DNA from: Streptomyces sp. SJL17-4
GTDB taxonomy: Bacteria; Actinomycetota; Actinomycetes; Streptomycetales; Streptomycetaceae
Assembly: GCF_036826855.1 (NCBI RefSeq)
Contig: NZ_CP104578.1
Span: forward strand, 7,994,501-8,058,500
Direction: 5' to 3'
Length of the DNA stretch: 64,000 nt
The notes under the pieces were generated by a model. That model was not told where the DNA came from and searched no databases. It saw only the letters and a list, made by a program, of their open reading frames with translations. Positions 17,578 to 25,649 of the stretch are shown here, in pieces. Numbering within the stretch: the stretch's first letter is position 1; each line of letters opens with the position of its first letter. Position numbers and translations under genes: made by a program.

Positions 17578-18844
17578 TGTCCGAGGCGAACTGCTCGACC
17601 ATCTCCGGGGTGACCGTCGGCCGGCACTCCCCGATGGCCGCCAGATAGTCCGCGGTGCTCGCCCCGGGCGCCGGAGCGTCGCCGCCCCGCCCACCGACGG
17701 CGAGCAGGTCCCGCTCGAAGGAGGCCTGGGCGGCGATCCGGGCGGCGTGCTCGATGTCGGCCGGGGTGAACAGGTCGCTCGCCAGGACCAGTTCGTCGAT
17801 GTCGACGTCCGTCCTGCCATCGGTGTACCGGGCCCAGATCGCGGCCCGCGCGGCCTTGTCCGGCGTACCGATCGGGATGAGGTAGTCGAACCGGCCGGGC
17901 CGCAGGAACGCCGGGTCCAGGGAGCGGATCGAGTTGGTGGCACAGACGAGCAGCCGCTCGTCCCGCTCCCTGAACCCCGGTATCAGCTTGAGGAGTTCGT
18001 TCGTCACTCCGTGCATGCCGCCGGGCTGCGCGGGCTCCGAGCGCACGGGCGCGATCTCCTCGACCTCGTCGATGAAGACGAGCACGCGCTCCAGTTCCGC
18101 GATCCGCGCGAACGCGGACCGCAGGGCGGCGGCGAGGTTCCCCTCGTCGGCGAGACGGGACGGCAGGATCTCCACGAAAGGCCAGCCGAGCCGGGAGGCG
18201 ATCCCGCGGGCGAACGTCGTCTTGCCCGTGCCCGGCGGGCCGAACAGACAGACCGCGCGCGGCGGGCGCACCCCGTGCCGTCCGGCCCGCTCCGGCTCGG
18301 CGAGCGGCAGCACCACCCGGCGTTCGATCAGGTCCTTCTCCCGCTCCATGCCGGCGACCTTGGCCCACAGGTCGCCGGGGAGGAGCCGCCCGCCCAGATC
18401 GTCGAGGAGCCCGGCGGCGGGACCGTGCAGCGGCTCCACCTTCTCGAAGTACGCGACGGCCGGCTGGCGGGTGTACCCGGCGTTGAGGAGACCCTCGCCG
18501 AGGAGCTCCTCCTCCGGCAGGACGTACGCGATCCTCCCCGCCCGGGCCGCCACCAGCCGACGCTCCAGCTCCACGAGGAGCGCGCTGGCGAGACCGCGGC
18601 CGCGCCAGGCCGAGGAGATCGCGATCCGCATGACCCACGCCCGCTCGCCGGAGACGGAGGCGAGCGCGGCGCCGATCGGCACGCCCTGGTGGACGGCCAC
18701 CACGGCAGGCTGGCGGGTGGTGAGGGCGCTGATGCACTCGGCCAGCGAGAAGACGGACTCCTGGCCGAGCTCCGCGGTCGTGTCGATCAGATGGACGACG
18801 GCGGCGAGATCGCTCTCGCGGTAGTCGTGGATGTGCCAGTTCAC
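17555..18844 (-). CDS. GNAT-AAA+ ATPase fusion protein
   Basis: 429 residues from GTG 18844. Residues 1-135 are a GNAT acetyltransferase domain (IHDYRESDLAAVVHLID; acetyl-CoA loop RGRGLASALL at 81-90). Residues 155-400 are an AAA+ module of the FtsH/CDC48-like class: Walker A GPPGTGKT at 202-209, Walker B VLVFIDE at 254-260, sensor-1 LLVCATN and arginine-finger region LRPGRFD. The C-terminal small domain includes TPADIEHAARIAAQASFERD. No peptidase or membrane segment is visible. The role is unknown: remodelling coupled to acetylation is one idea. A longer frame reaches 18925, but homology begins at the chosen start. Confidence 0.85.
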   Translation of the reverse strand: MNWHIHDYRESDLAAVVHLIDTTAELGQESVFSLAECISALTTRQPAVVAVHQGVPIGAALASVSGERAWVMRIAISSAWRGRGLASALLVELERRLVAARAGRIAYVLPEEELLGEGLLNAGYTRQPAVAYFEKVEPLHGPAAGLLDDLGGRLLPGDLWAKVAGMEREKDLIERRVVLPLAEPERAGRHGVRPPRAVCLFGPPGTGKTTFARGIASRLGWPFVEILPSRLADEGNLAAALRSAFARIAELERVLVFIDEVEEIAPVRSEPAQPGGMHGVTNELLKLIPGFRERDERLLVCATNSIRSLDPAFLRPGRFDYLIPIGTPDKAARAAIWARYTDGRTDVDIDELVLASDLFTPADIEHAARIAAQASFERDLLAVGGRGGDAPAPGASTADYLAAIGECRPTVTPEMVEQFASDITTHART

Positions 18845-19027
18845 CGGTGGTACCGCCCCTCGTTGGTGCCGTTGCGGCGAGGCTAGGCGGGGCCTTCGGT
18901 TTTGGTCGTGCGCCATCCTGCACAAGGCGGTGAGGGCGAACGCGCCGTGGCGGCTCTATGCGGCACGTCGCCGCGCGGTGCCTCGGTGCGGCGGTCGGCA
19001 CGCGGAAGGGGTGTCCGGCATGCGGAA

Positions 19028-19054
19028 GGCCCCCGGAGGAGTCCTCCGGGGGCC
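19028..19054 (-). terminator. strong hairpin downstream of the DUF805 gene
   Basis: An 11-base perfect stem (19028-19038 with 19044-19054) closes on GAGTC. It lies 87 bases past the stop of the minus-strand gene at 19141. The surrounding 18845-19140 holds no convincing gene; it includes short imperfect repeats of CTTCAGCAG type. Confidence 0.55.
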
Positions 19055-19140
19055 GCATGCGCGTACGAGGCCTTCAGCAGACCGGGACCTTCAGCAGGCG
19101 TGGCCTATCGCAGGTCGTGACCTGCCGAGGGCCGGGACCG

Positions 19141-19494
19141 TCAGTAGGCCGGGGCCAGCTTCGGGTTCGGGCCGTGCGCGTTCTCGTGCTGGTTGCCCTC
19201 GGTGGCCGCGAAGACGATGAGGACGATGAAGCCGACGATCGGCACCAGGCCGATGAGGATCCACCAGCCCGAGCGGCCGGTGTCGTGCAGACGGCGGACG
19301 GTCACGCCGAGGGACGGCAGGAAGACGGCCAGCGAGTACAGCGTGCTGAGCAGCGAGAAGTCGAGCGCGAAGCCGACGGCGCCGAGCACGATCGCGATGA
19401 TGATGTTGAAAAGCTCGAACATCCAGAATTCCTGGCGGCGCGCCCGGCCGCTGAAGACCGCGTACTTCTTGATGACTTCGAGGTACCAGTTCAC
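19141..19494 (-). CDS. DUF805 small integral membrane protein
   Basis: 117 residues with the DUF805 signature: MNWYLEVIKKYAVFSGRARRQEFWMFELFN at the start, where the FxGRARRxEFW block is diagnostic, then VRRLHDTGRSGWW before the last span. Four membrane segments are visible (IIIAIVLGAVGFAL, LLSTLYSLAVFLPSL, WWILIGLVPIVGFIVLIVF being the clear ones). The Gly-rich tail is cytoplasmic or external. Function of the family is not established. GTG 19494 is preceded by a G-rich Shine-Dalgarno. It stands alone between two hairpins. Confidence 0.88.
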   Translation of the reverse strand: MNWYLEVIKKYAVFSGRARRQEFWMFELFNIIIAIVLGAVGFALDFSLLSTLYSLAVFLPSLGVTVRRLHDTGRSGWWILIGLVPIVGFIVLIVFAATEGNQHENAHGPNPKLAPAY

Positions 19495-19632
19495 TTTGTC
19501 CCCCCAAGGACTGGGTATGCGAGCGGGAGAGCCTGTCCCTGTGGAGCAAGCTTTACGCAGAACTTAGGTGGCTGAAACCACATGGGTCAATTCGTTACCG
19601 GGCAGTGGCCGTTCCGGCGCGGAGAACAGTGA

Positions 19633-19666
19633 ACGGCGGCACCTCCGGGAGTGGAGGGGCCGCCGT
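19633..19666 (-). terminator. hairpin after the SPW-repeat gene
   Basis: ACGGCGGC (19633-19640) pairs with GCCGCCGT (19659-19666), with an inner CTCC/GGAG pairing. It lies 21 bases past the stop at 19687 on the minus strand. Confidence 0.45.
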
Positions 19667-19686
19667 TTCGGGAGGGGGTCGGAGCG

Positions 19687-20124
19687 TCACGTCCTTCGCT
19701 TGGTCATGAGCAGTCCGCCGGCCGTGAGGGAGAACAGGCAGACGCACGCGCCGGTGATGACGTTGCTGAGGATGGTGCCGGTGTCGGGGCTCGACCCGAC
19801 CACCCACGGGGCGATGATCAGCCACGCGCCCATCAACAGGACGACGAAGTTGAGGTCCTGCGACCGCTCGGGAACCATCGACATGCACAGGCCGAGGACC
19901 GCGAGGGCGATACCGACGACCAGGTTGGCGGTGGCGAGTGCGGGCTGGGTGGCGGAGAAGTGAACCGTCCACGCGGAGATCGCGGCGTAGATACCGGCGA
20001 GGATCACGAGTTCCTCGACCGCCGCGACACCTCGGGTCTGGAGCATACGGGCATATCGGTCCCGCATTTCCGGCGCATCGGGGTGCCCTGCGATATCACC
20101 AGGACGGTGAGAGACGTCGGCCAT
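19687..20124 (-). CDS. SPW-repeat membrane protein
   Basis: 145 residues. A 35-residue hydrophilic N-terminus (including RDRYARMLQTRGVAAVEELV) leads into four membrane helices arranged as two SPW-type repeats: GIYAAISAWTVHF followed by LVVGIALAVLG, and GAWLIIAPWVVG followed by VITGACVCLFSL. The SAW and APW triplets stand in for the SPW motif of the family. It is a common actinomycete integral membrane protein of unknown function. The 290 bases upstream, to the cupin gene, hold its promoter region but I saw no clear sigma boxes. Confidence 0.85.
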   Translation of the reverse strand: MADVSHRPGDIAGHPDAPEMRDRYARMLQTRGVAAVEELVILAGIYAAISAWTVHFSATQPALATANLVVGIALAVLGLCMSMVPERSQDLNFVVLLMGAWLIIAPWVVGSSPDTGTILSNVITGACVCLFSLTAGGLLMTKRRT

Positions 20125-20417
20125 ACGACTCGCCTCCTTCTGGCGTCATGCACGTCTGACCGTACTTGCGGCAAATGCTGCCGCTGCTTCATTGTGCTCT
20201 TATCTGGCCTTTATGTGTAGGTCTGCCCGGTAAGGGATGTGCACAGGATTTGAGCTGCGGATATGAGTGGAACCTCCAAATGGCGATCACTGTTCGATAA
20301 AGGTCTCGGCAAAAGCGATCAAGGAGTCGTATTCCTGTGCAAGGTGCCCCGCGGCATCCCGGCGTAGGCTGAAAAGTGGACTCGGGGCCCAAACCTCTCC
20401 ACCGCCGGGAGTGGATG

Positions 20418-20786
20418 ATGACAGGCATCGTCAAGAAGAACTTCGACGCAGCGGACGAGACCCGCCCCTTCGAGGACGGCAAGGGCAGGCTGGATCTGCT
20501 CAACGGAGAACGCGGCCCGGTCGGCCGCGCGGTGTTCGAGCCCGGCTGGCAGTGGTCCAAGCACGTCAAGCCGATCGCCGGCACCGACAGCTGCCAGGCC
20601 TCGCACGTCGGGTACGTCGTCAGCGGCCGGATGAAGGTCGTCATGGACGACGGCGATTCGGCGGAGTACGGCGCCGGGGACTACATGGAGGTCAAGCCCG
20701 GCCACGACGCCTGGGTCCTCGGTGACGAGGCCTGCGTCGCCGTGGACTGGACGGGCTTCGGCGACTACGCCCGGCCGTCCGGCTGA
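20418..20786 (+). CDS. single-domain cupin protein
   Basis: 122 residues from ATG 20418, with GGGAG six bases upstream; ATG 20415 is one codon earlier and an ATG at 20376 gives a longer, less likely form. The cupin core is visible as GWQWSKHVKPIAGTDSCQASHVGYVVSGRMKVVMDDGDSAEYGAGDYMEVKPGHDAWVLGDE. The histidines of HVKP and SHVGYV and the GHDAWV block sit where cupins bind a metal, but the canonical GxHxH motif is degenerate. The substrate is unknown; similar proteins are small stand-alone sensors or isomerases. Confidence 0.82.
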   Translation: MTGIVKKNFDAADETRPFEDGKGRLDLLNGERGPVGRAVFEPGWQWSKHVKPIAGTDSCQASHVGYVVSGRMKVVMDDGDSAEYGAGDYMEVKPGHDAWVLGDEACVAVDWTGFGDYARPSG

Positions 20787-20859
20787 GCGAACACCCCGGG
20801 CGGGACCATCCGGCTGAGCGTGCCGCGGGTCAGGGAACTCACGTACCCGGGACCGGCGT

Positions 20860-21228
20860 TCAGCCGTAGGCGTCGGTGACGCAGTCGACCGCGCAGCGCC
20901 AGTGCTCGAACCGGCGGCGCAGCGCCGCCGCCGCGTGCCGCCGTTCCACCCCGGCGTACCCGTAACGCTCCTGCGTCGTGCGCACCACGGCCTCGACGGT
21001 GACGATGGCCGGTTCGCCCTCACCGGCGGACTGGCGGGCCAGCGCGATCACGTGGTCGGCCGCCCGCTGCAGATCGCGGGCGTACTCCCGCTGGGCCACG
21101 GAACGCGCGCGTGAGGCCGCGAACGGCCGTACCGCCCGCCCCTTCCAGACCACACCGGCGGTGATGAGCCCCGCACCGAGCAGGAAGACGAGCGCGCCCC
21201 CCAAGGCATCGTGCGTCCACAGCATCAT
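20860..21228 (-). CDS. small single-span membrane protein of unknown function
   Basis: 122 residues. One N-terminal transmembrane segment (ALGGALVFLLGAGLITAGVVW) is followed by a basic helical region with RSVAQREYARDLQRAADHVIALARQ, and a soluble tail ending CAVDCVTDAYG with two cysteines. No family is recognised. ATG 21228 has GGGGAGGG about 6-9 bases upstream; ATG 21225 is equally placed. It lies between the cupin gene (convergent, 73-base gap) and the LysR gene, in the same orientation as the latter. Confidence 0.7.
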   Translation of the reverse strand: MMLWTHDALGGALVFLLGAGLITAGVVWKGRAVRPFAASRARSVAQREYARDLQRAADHVIALARQSAGEGEPAIVTVEAVVRTTQERYGYAGVERRHAAAALRRRFEHWRCAVDCVTDAYG

Positions 21229-21273
21229 GGGCCGCCCTCCCCTGCACCTGCGCGTCGCCCGGCCGTTCAGAGT

Positions 21274-22248
21274 CTAGAGCTCGGGACGGTGATCCCGTGG
21301 CCGTGCCCATGCGGGTGTCCAGATGTCGGCCTCCAGCCCCGCCGACGCAGGGGACCCGGGGGCGTCGGGAGAGGAGGCGAGATGGTCGCGGAGGGCGAGG
21401 AGCGCCGGGTGGGGGTTGTCCACGGCCCACAGAAGTGAGTGCGGATAGACCGGAGTCGGACCGTGCACGGCGACGCGCCGCAGGTCGTGGCCCTCCGGCC
21501 AGACGAGTCGGGTGCCCCCACCGACGAACGTCGCAAGCTCGGGGGAGTCCGCGATGGTGTCGAACAGCGCCTCGGGGCCGAAGTCCGGGCCCGTCACCTC
21601 GATGGTGAGTCCGAACGCGGCGGCCAGATCCGCGTAGTAGGCCGCCCACTCGGTCCCGCCGACGATGCCGGGAATCCAGATCCGGTGGCCGGCGAGCCGC
21701 GCGAGCGGGACGGAACGCGCGCCCGCGAGCGCGTGCCCGGGACCCGTCAGGAGCTGCATCGGCTCGTCCAGGACCGGCAGTGCCTCGATCCCCTTGGGCA
21801 GCCGCCTGCCGGGCATCGTGACCGCCCGGAAGGACGCGTCGATGGTGCCGGCCCCGAGAGCGGCGACGGCCGCGTCCGCGTCGAAGAGCGTCACGACGTC
21901 CAGCTCGATCTCCGGATGCGCCCGGTGGAACCCCCGCAGCAGCCCCGCGGTCGCCAGCCGCCGGCCGATCACGTCCACGCGCAGCGCCCGCATCTCCGGC
22001 CGTACGGAGGCCAGTGCCCGCGCCTCGGCATGCAGCAGGGCGCGCGCGTGCGGCAGGAACGCCTGCCCGTCGATCGTCACCTCGGCCCCGCGCGCGGTGC
22101 GGGCGAGCAGTCGCACGCCGAGCTCCTTCTCCAGCGCGGCGACCCGCTTGGAGACGGCCTGCTGGGTGACCGCCAGCTCGGCGGCCGCCTCCCGGAACCG
22201 GCCCGAGTCCACCACGGCCAGGAAGGTGCGTACGGCATCGAGATCCAC
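21274..22248 (-). CDS. LysR family transcriptional regulator
   Basis: 324 residues from GTG 22248. The winged helix-turn-helix covers residues 1-60 (LDAVRTFLAVVDSGRFREAAAELAVTQQAVSKRVAALEKELGVRLLART), the classic LysR N-terminus. The rest is the substrate-binding domain with two alpha/beta subdomains (LRVDVIGRRLATAGLLRGFHRAHPEIELDVV). A much longer open frame extends upstream, but homology begins here. The gene is divergent from the MFS transporter at 22385 with a 136-base gap, so it most likely controls that exporter and itself. No clear T-N11-A site was confirmed. Confidence 0.88.
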   Translation of the reverse strand: MDLDAVRTFLAVVDSGRFREAAAELAVTQQAVSKRVAALEKELGVRLLARTARGAEVTIDGQAFLPHARALLHAEARALASVRPEMRALRVDVIGRRLATAGLLRGFHRAHPEIELDVVTLFDADAAVAALGAGTIDASFRAVTMPGRRLPKGIEALPVLDEPMQLLTGPGHALAGARSVPLARLAGHRIWIPGIVGGTEWAAYYADLAAAFGLTIEVTGPDFGPEALFDTIADSPELATFVGGGTRLVWPEGHDLRRVAVHGPTPVYPHSLLWAVDNPHPALLALRDHLASSPDAPGSPASAGLEADIWTPAWARPRDHRPEL

Positions 22249-22384
22249 GCCGCGCAGCCTAGACCGACAACCACGGGTTGTGCCGGGGACGCGCCCGGGT
22301 TGTTTGATCTGCGCGTCCCCCGCTCGCTTTGATGTCGGCGGGGCTGCGCGGTTGTGCGGCCCGGTCGTCGAGAGGGGTACGGGC

Positions 22385-23620
22385 ATGGCGGGCGGGGCGT
22401 CCCTCGGACGGGACTTCGGGTGGCTGTGGGCGGCGTACGCGGCCGGCACCCTGGGCACCTGGGTCGCCTTCAACGCGTTCCCGCTGCTCGCGATCACCGT
22501 GCTCCACAAGGGCTCCGCCGAGGTGGCCGCGCTGGCCGCCGTGGGGGCCGCCGTCGGCGCGGCGGTCGCACTGCCCCTCGGCCCCTGGGTGGAGTTCCGC
22601 CGCAAGCGTCCCGTGATGATCGCCATGGACCTCGTGCGGTGCGCTGCGGTGCTGAGCGTCGCCGTCGCGTACGCGCTGGACCGCCTCGGCTTCGCCCAGC
22701 TCCTCGTCGTCTCCGTCGTCGTCGCCGCGGCCGACATCACTTTCGGCGCGGCCTCCGGCGCCTGCCTGAAGGCACTCGTACCGGCGGAGGGCCGGCTCGT
22801 CGCACAGGCCCGGCTCGAATCCACGACATGGACCGCGACCGTCCTCGGGCCGCCGCTCGGCGGCGCCCTGGTCGCGCTCCTCGGCCCGGTGGCGACCGTG
22901 CTGGTCGACGCCCTGAGCTATCTGCTCTCGGCGGCGGGCATCCGCGCGATCAAGGGGCGCGAGCCCCGTCCTGTACGCGAGGAAGGGCCGGGGGTGAGGG
23001 CCGGCGGCCTTCTCGAAGGGTGGCGGCACATCCTCGCCCAGCCCGTCCTGCGCCCGCTGTTCCTCAACTCCGTCCTGGTCAACGGCCTGATCATGGCGAC
23101 CGCTCCGCTCCTCGCCGTCCTGATGCTCGGGCCGCTCGGCTTCGCTCCCTGGCAGTACGGGCTGGCCTTCGCGGTGCCCTGCGTCGGCGGCCTCGTCGGC
23201 TCACGGCTCTCCCGGCCGCTCGTCGCGCGGTACGGCCGGCACCGGGTCCTGTGGACCTCGGGAGTGCTCCGGGCGTGCTGGCCCGTCGGCCTCGCCTTCG
23301 TCCACCCCGGTGTCACCGGACTGGTGCTCGTCATGGCGGTCGAGCTGGCCCTGATCACCTGCGCCGCTGTGTTCACCCCGGTGCTCGCCACCCACCGCCT
23401 CGACCTGACGCCGACCGACCGGGTCGCCCGTACCCTCACCGCCTGGTCCGTCACGGCGAAGGCGTCCGTCGCCGGCCTGACCGCGCTCTGGGGACTTCTC
23501 GCGGCCGTCGTCGGACCTCGGGCGGCGATCGGCCTTGCGGGTGTCCTGCTGCTCGCGACACCGCTGCTGCTGCCCAGGGAGGAGGTGCGTACGAGGGCGA
23601 GCGTTGACACGTGTAAATGA
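22385..23620 (+). CDS. MFS transporter
   Basis: 411 residues with about twelve membrane spans. The N-terminus is FGWLWAAYAAGTLGTWVAFNAFPLLAITVL and the cytoplasmic loop between spans 2 and 3 is EFRRKRPVMIAMDLVRC, as in the MFS_3/enterobactin-exporter-like group of actinomycetes. It should be a drug or metabolite exporter driven by the proton gradient; the substrate is unknown. ATG 22385 follows a GAGAGGGG stretch. The LysR gene lies divergently upstream. Its 3' end overlaps a dyad (TTGACACGTGTAA) that may regulate the next gene. Confidence 0.88.
   Translation: MAGGASLGRDFGWLWAAYAAGTLGTWVAFNAFPLLAITVLHKGSAEVAALAAVGAAVGAAVALPLGPWVEFRRKRPVMIAMDLVRCAAVLSVAVAYALDRLGFAQLLVVSVVVAAADITFGAASGACLKALVPAEGRLVAQARLESTTWTATVLGPPLGGALVALLGPVATVLVDALSYLLSAAGIRAIKGREPRPVREEGPGVRAGGLLEGWRHILAQPVLRPLFLNSVLVNGLIMATAPLLAVLMLGPLGFAPWQYGLAFAVPCVGGLVGSRLSRPLVARYGRHRVLWTSGVLRACWPVGLAFVHPGVTGLVLVMAVELALITCAAVFTPVLATHRLDLTPTDRVARTLTAWSVTAKASVAGLTALWGLLAAVVGPRAAIGLAGVLLLATPLLLPREEVRTRASVDTCK
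23603..23615. promoter_or_regulatory. TetR-like dyad before the carboxylesterase gene
   Basis: TTGACACGTGTAA contains the perfect palindrome ACACGTGT with near-symmetric flanks, 60-75 bases before the esterase ATG. The TTGACA could also act as a -35 box. No matching regulator lies adjacent. Confidence 0.3.
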
Positions 23621-23676
23621 CGGTGACAGGCTCCTGCCCCGGGCTTTGTGGCCCCCGCGCAGAAGGAGCAGCACTC

Positions 23677-25131
23677 ATGAACACCACCGGCAGCACCATC
23701 GTGGCCACCGACCGCGGGCCCGTCCGGGGCGAGCGCCGTGCCGACGGCAGCCTGCGCTTCCTCGGCATCCCGTACGCGCAGCCGCCCGTCGGCGACCTGC
23801 GGTTCGCCGCGCCCGTGCCGCCGGAGCCGTGGACGGAGCCGCTGGACGCCACCGCGTACGGCCCGACGGCACAGCGCCGCCCCTTCGCCGAGGTCACCAC
23901 CATCCCCGAGCCCTCCGTCCCGGGCCCCGGAATCCTCAACCTCAACGTCTTCACCCCCGGCGCCGACCCCGCCGCCGCACTGCCCGTCCTCGTCTGGATC
24001 CACGGCGGCGGCTACGTCGCCGGCTCGGCGGCCAGCCCCTGGTACGACGGAGCCGCCTTCAACCGGGACGGTGTCGTCCTCGTCTCGGTCGGCTACCGCC
24101 TCGGCATCGAGGGCTTCCTGCACCTGGAGGACGCCCCCGACAACCGTGGCGTACGCGACTGGATCGCCGCCCTCACATGGGTACGGGACAACATCGCGGC
24201 CTTCGGGGGCGACCCCGCCAAGGTCACCGTCGCCGGACAGTCGGCGGGCGGCGGAGCCGTCCAGACCCTCCTCGCCGTCCCTGCCGCCCGGGGCCTGTTC
24301 CGTGGCGCGCTCTCCGTCTCGGGCGCCGTCCCGCGCCCCGACGGCCCGGACGTGGCCCGCGCCGTCTCCCGGCTCCTCACCGCCCGCACCGGCGTACCGG
24401 CCACCGCCGCCGCCCTCCGCGACCTCGGCGACGACGAGATCCTCGCCCTCCAGGACCGCCTGAGCGGGCCGGGCGCCGACCGCGAGGGCCTGCCGCCGAT
24501 GCTGTCCTTCGCCCCCTTCGCCGACGGCGAGCTCATCCCGCTGCCCGTCCAGGACGCGCTCACGACGGGCGAGGCGGGCGCGGACGTGCCGCTGATGCTC
24601 GGCTTCACCGAGCACGAGTTCACGATGTTCCCCGCGCCCGGACCGGAGGGCCCGCCGCTGCCCGTATTCCTCGGCGCTCTCGGCCTCGACCCCGCGCGGA
24701 CCGACGCCCTCGCGGAGGCGTACGCGGAGGGCGGCCCTGAGCGGCTCTTCGGCCAGGCGCTGACCGACGCGACCTTCCGCGCCCCGAACCTCGCCGTCGC
24801 CGACGCCCGCGCCGCACGCGAACGGCCCACCTGGCTCTACGAGTTCGCCTGGCGCTCACCCGCCACGGACCTCGCCTTCCACTGCGTCGACCTGCCCTTC
24901 GCGTTCGACCTCCTCGACGCCGAGGGAGTACCGGCCGTCGCCGGGGACGCGCCGCCGCGCGTGCTCGCCGACGCCATGCACCGGGCCTGGGTCGCCTTCG
25001 TGACCGACCAGGACCCGGGCGCCGACTGGCCCCGCTACACGGCCGAGGGGCGCGCCACGATGATCTGGGACGCGGAACCCCGCGTTGCGGAGGACCCGCT
25101 GAGCCCGGTCCGGGCGCTCTGGCTGGACTGA
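23677..25131 (+). CDS. type B carboxylesterase/lipase
   Basis: 484 residues, no signal peptide. The alpha/beta hydrolase starts with STIVATDRGPVRGERRADGSLRFLGIPYAQPPVGDLRF, the type B carboxylesterase opening. The oxyanion region is WIHGGGYVAGSA, the nucleophile elbow GQSAGGG carries the catalytic serine, and the acidic residue probably lies in the FTEHEF segment. The catalytic histidine lies near FHCVDLPFAFD. It hydrolyses carboxylic esters, possibly of amino-substituted aromatic acids as in p-nitrobenzyl esterases. AAGGAG precedes the ATG by nine bases. A GC-rich stem follows at 25145. Confidence 0.92.
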   Translation: MNTTGSTIVATDRGPVRGERRADGSLRFLGIPYAQPPVGDLRFAAPVPPEPWTEPLDATAYGPTAQRRPFAEVTTIPEPSVPGPGILNLNVFTPGADPAAALPVLVWIHGGGYVAGSAASPWYDGAAFNRDGVVLVSVGYRLGIEGFLHLEDAPDNRGVRDWIAALTWVRDNIAAFGGDPAKVTVAGQSAGGGAVQTLLAVPAARGLFRGALSVSGAVPRPDGPDVARAVSRLLTARTGVPATAAALRDLGDDEILALQDRLSGPGADREGLPPMLSFAPFADGELIPLPVQDALTTGEAGADVPLMLGFTEHEFTMFPAPGPEGPPLPVFLGALGLDPARTDALAEAYAEGGPERLFGQALTDATFRAPNLAVADARAARERPTWLYEFAWRSPATDLAFHCVDLPFAFDLLDAEGVPAVAGDAPPRVLADAMHRAWVAFVTDQDPGADWPRYTAEGRATMIWDAEPRVAEDPLSPVRALWLD

Positions 25132-25144
25132 GGGAGACGGCCGG

Positions 25145-25170
25145 CGGGCCGGCGGGGCGGCCCCGGCCCG
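25145..25170. terminator. hairpin between carboxylesterase and stress-protein genes
   Basis: CGGGCCGG (25145-25152) pairs with CCGGCCCG (25163-25170), just after the esterase stop and before a run of 9-base repeats. It could serve both converging genes. Confidence 0.45.
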
Positions 25171-25171
25171 T

Positions 25172-25235
25172 CAGCCCGGTCAGTCCCCGCCAGTCCCGCC
25201 AGCCCCGCCAGTCCCGTCAGTCCGGTCAGTCGTGG
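25172..25235. repeat. 9-base tandem repeat, about seven copies
   Basis: Units of the form CAGYCCCGY run from 25172 to 25235, one unit being 10 bases long. The repeat fills the gap after the esterase hairpin and runs into the last three codons of the universal stress protein gene. Confidence 0.75.
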
Positions 25236-25648
25236 GACTCCGGTGGCACGCACAGGACCGGCACCGTCGACATGTGGAGCAGCTTGTGGGGTGTGGAGCC
25301 CAGCAGCGCGCCCCGCATCGGGCTCTCGCCCCAGCTGCCCACCACGATGACGCGGGCCGCGTGGCGGGTCGCCGCGTCGATGAGGGCCTGGGCCGGATTC
25401 TCGTCGAGCACCTCGACGACGGTCGGCACACCCGCCCGGTCGGCCTCCGTGACCGCGTGTTCGAGGCCGGCGCGGCCGGTCTGCCGGATGGCCTCGTAGT
25501 GGGACCGGTACTCCTCGCCCAGCGGGCCGGGCGCCGCCGCGCCGAAGACCAGCACCAGCCGCTCGTCGAACGCGGCGGCCACCTCGACCGCGATGCGCAG
25601 CGCGCGGGCCGCGCCGGGGGATTCGTCGTAACCGAGCACGACCGACAT
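25226..25648 (-). CDS. universal stress protein (UspA family)
   Basis: 140 residues, a single Usp domain: SVVLGYDESPGAARALRIAVEVAAAF at the start, and the ATP-binding GxxGx9GS-like motif VVGSWGESPMRGALLGSTPHKLL near the end. These soluble proteins bind ATP and modulate stress or transporter activity. The gene starts one base after the APC permease stop, so the two form a transcriptional unit and the Usp may regulate the permease. The last codons contain 9-base repeats. Confidence 0.92.
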   Translation of the reverse strand: MSVVLGYDESPGAARALRIAVEVAAAFDERLVLVFGAAAPGPLGEEYRSHYEAIRQTGRAGLEHAVTEADRAGVPTVVEVLDENPAQALIDAATRHAARVIVVGSWGESPMRGALLGSTPHKLLHMSTVPVLCVPPESHD

Positions 25649-25649
25649 C

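Noticed and set aside
14647..17943. Open frame of 1098 codons on the minus strand
   Set aside because: It lies antisense to the giant GH32 and kinase genes, is Ala/Gly/Arg-rich, and the opposite strand shows family motifs with matching codon bias. It is an artefact of high GC.
25172..25235. CRISPR-like regular repeat
   Set aside because: Units are 9 bases without spacers; it is a simple tandem repeat. The same applies to the arrays at 30267, 45331 and 61019.
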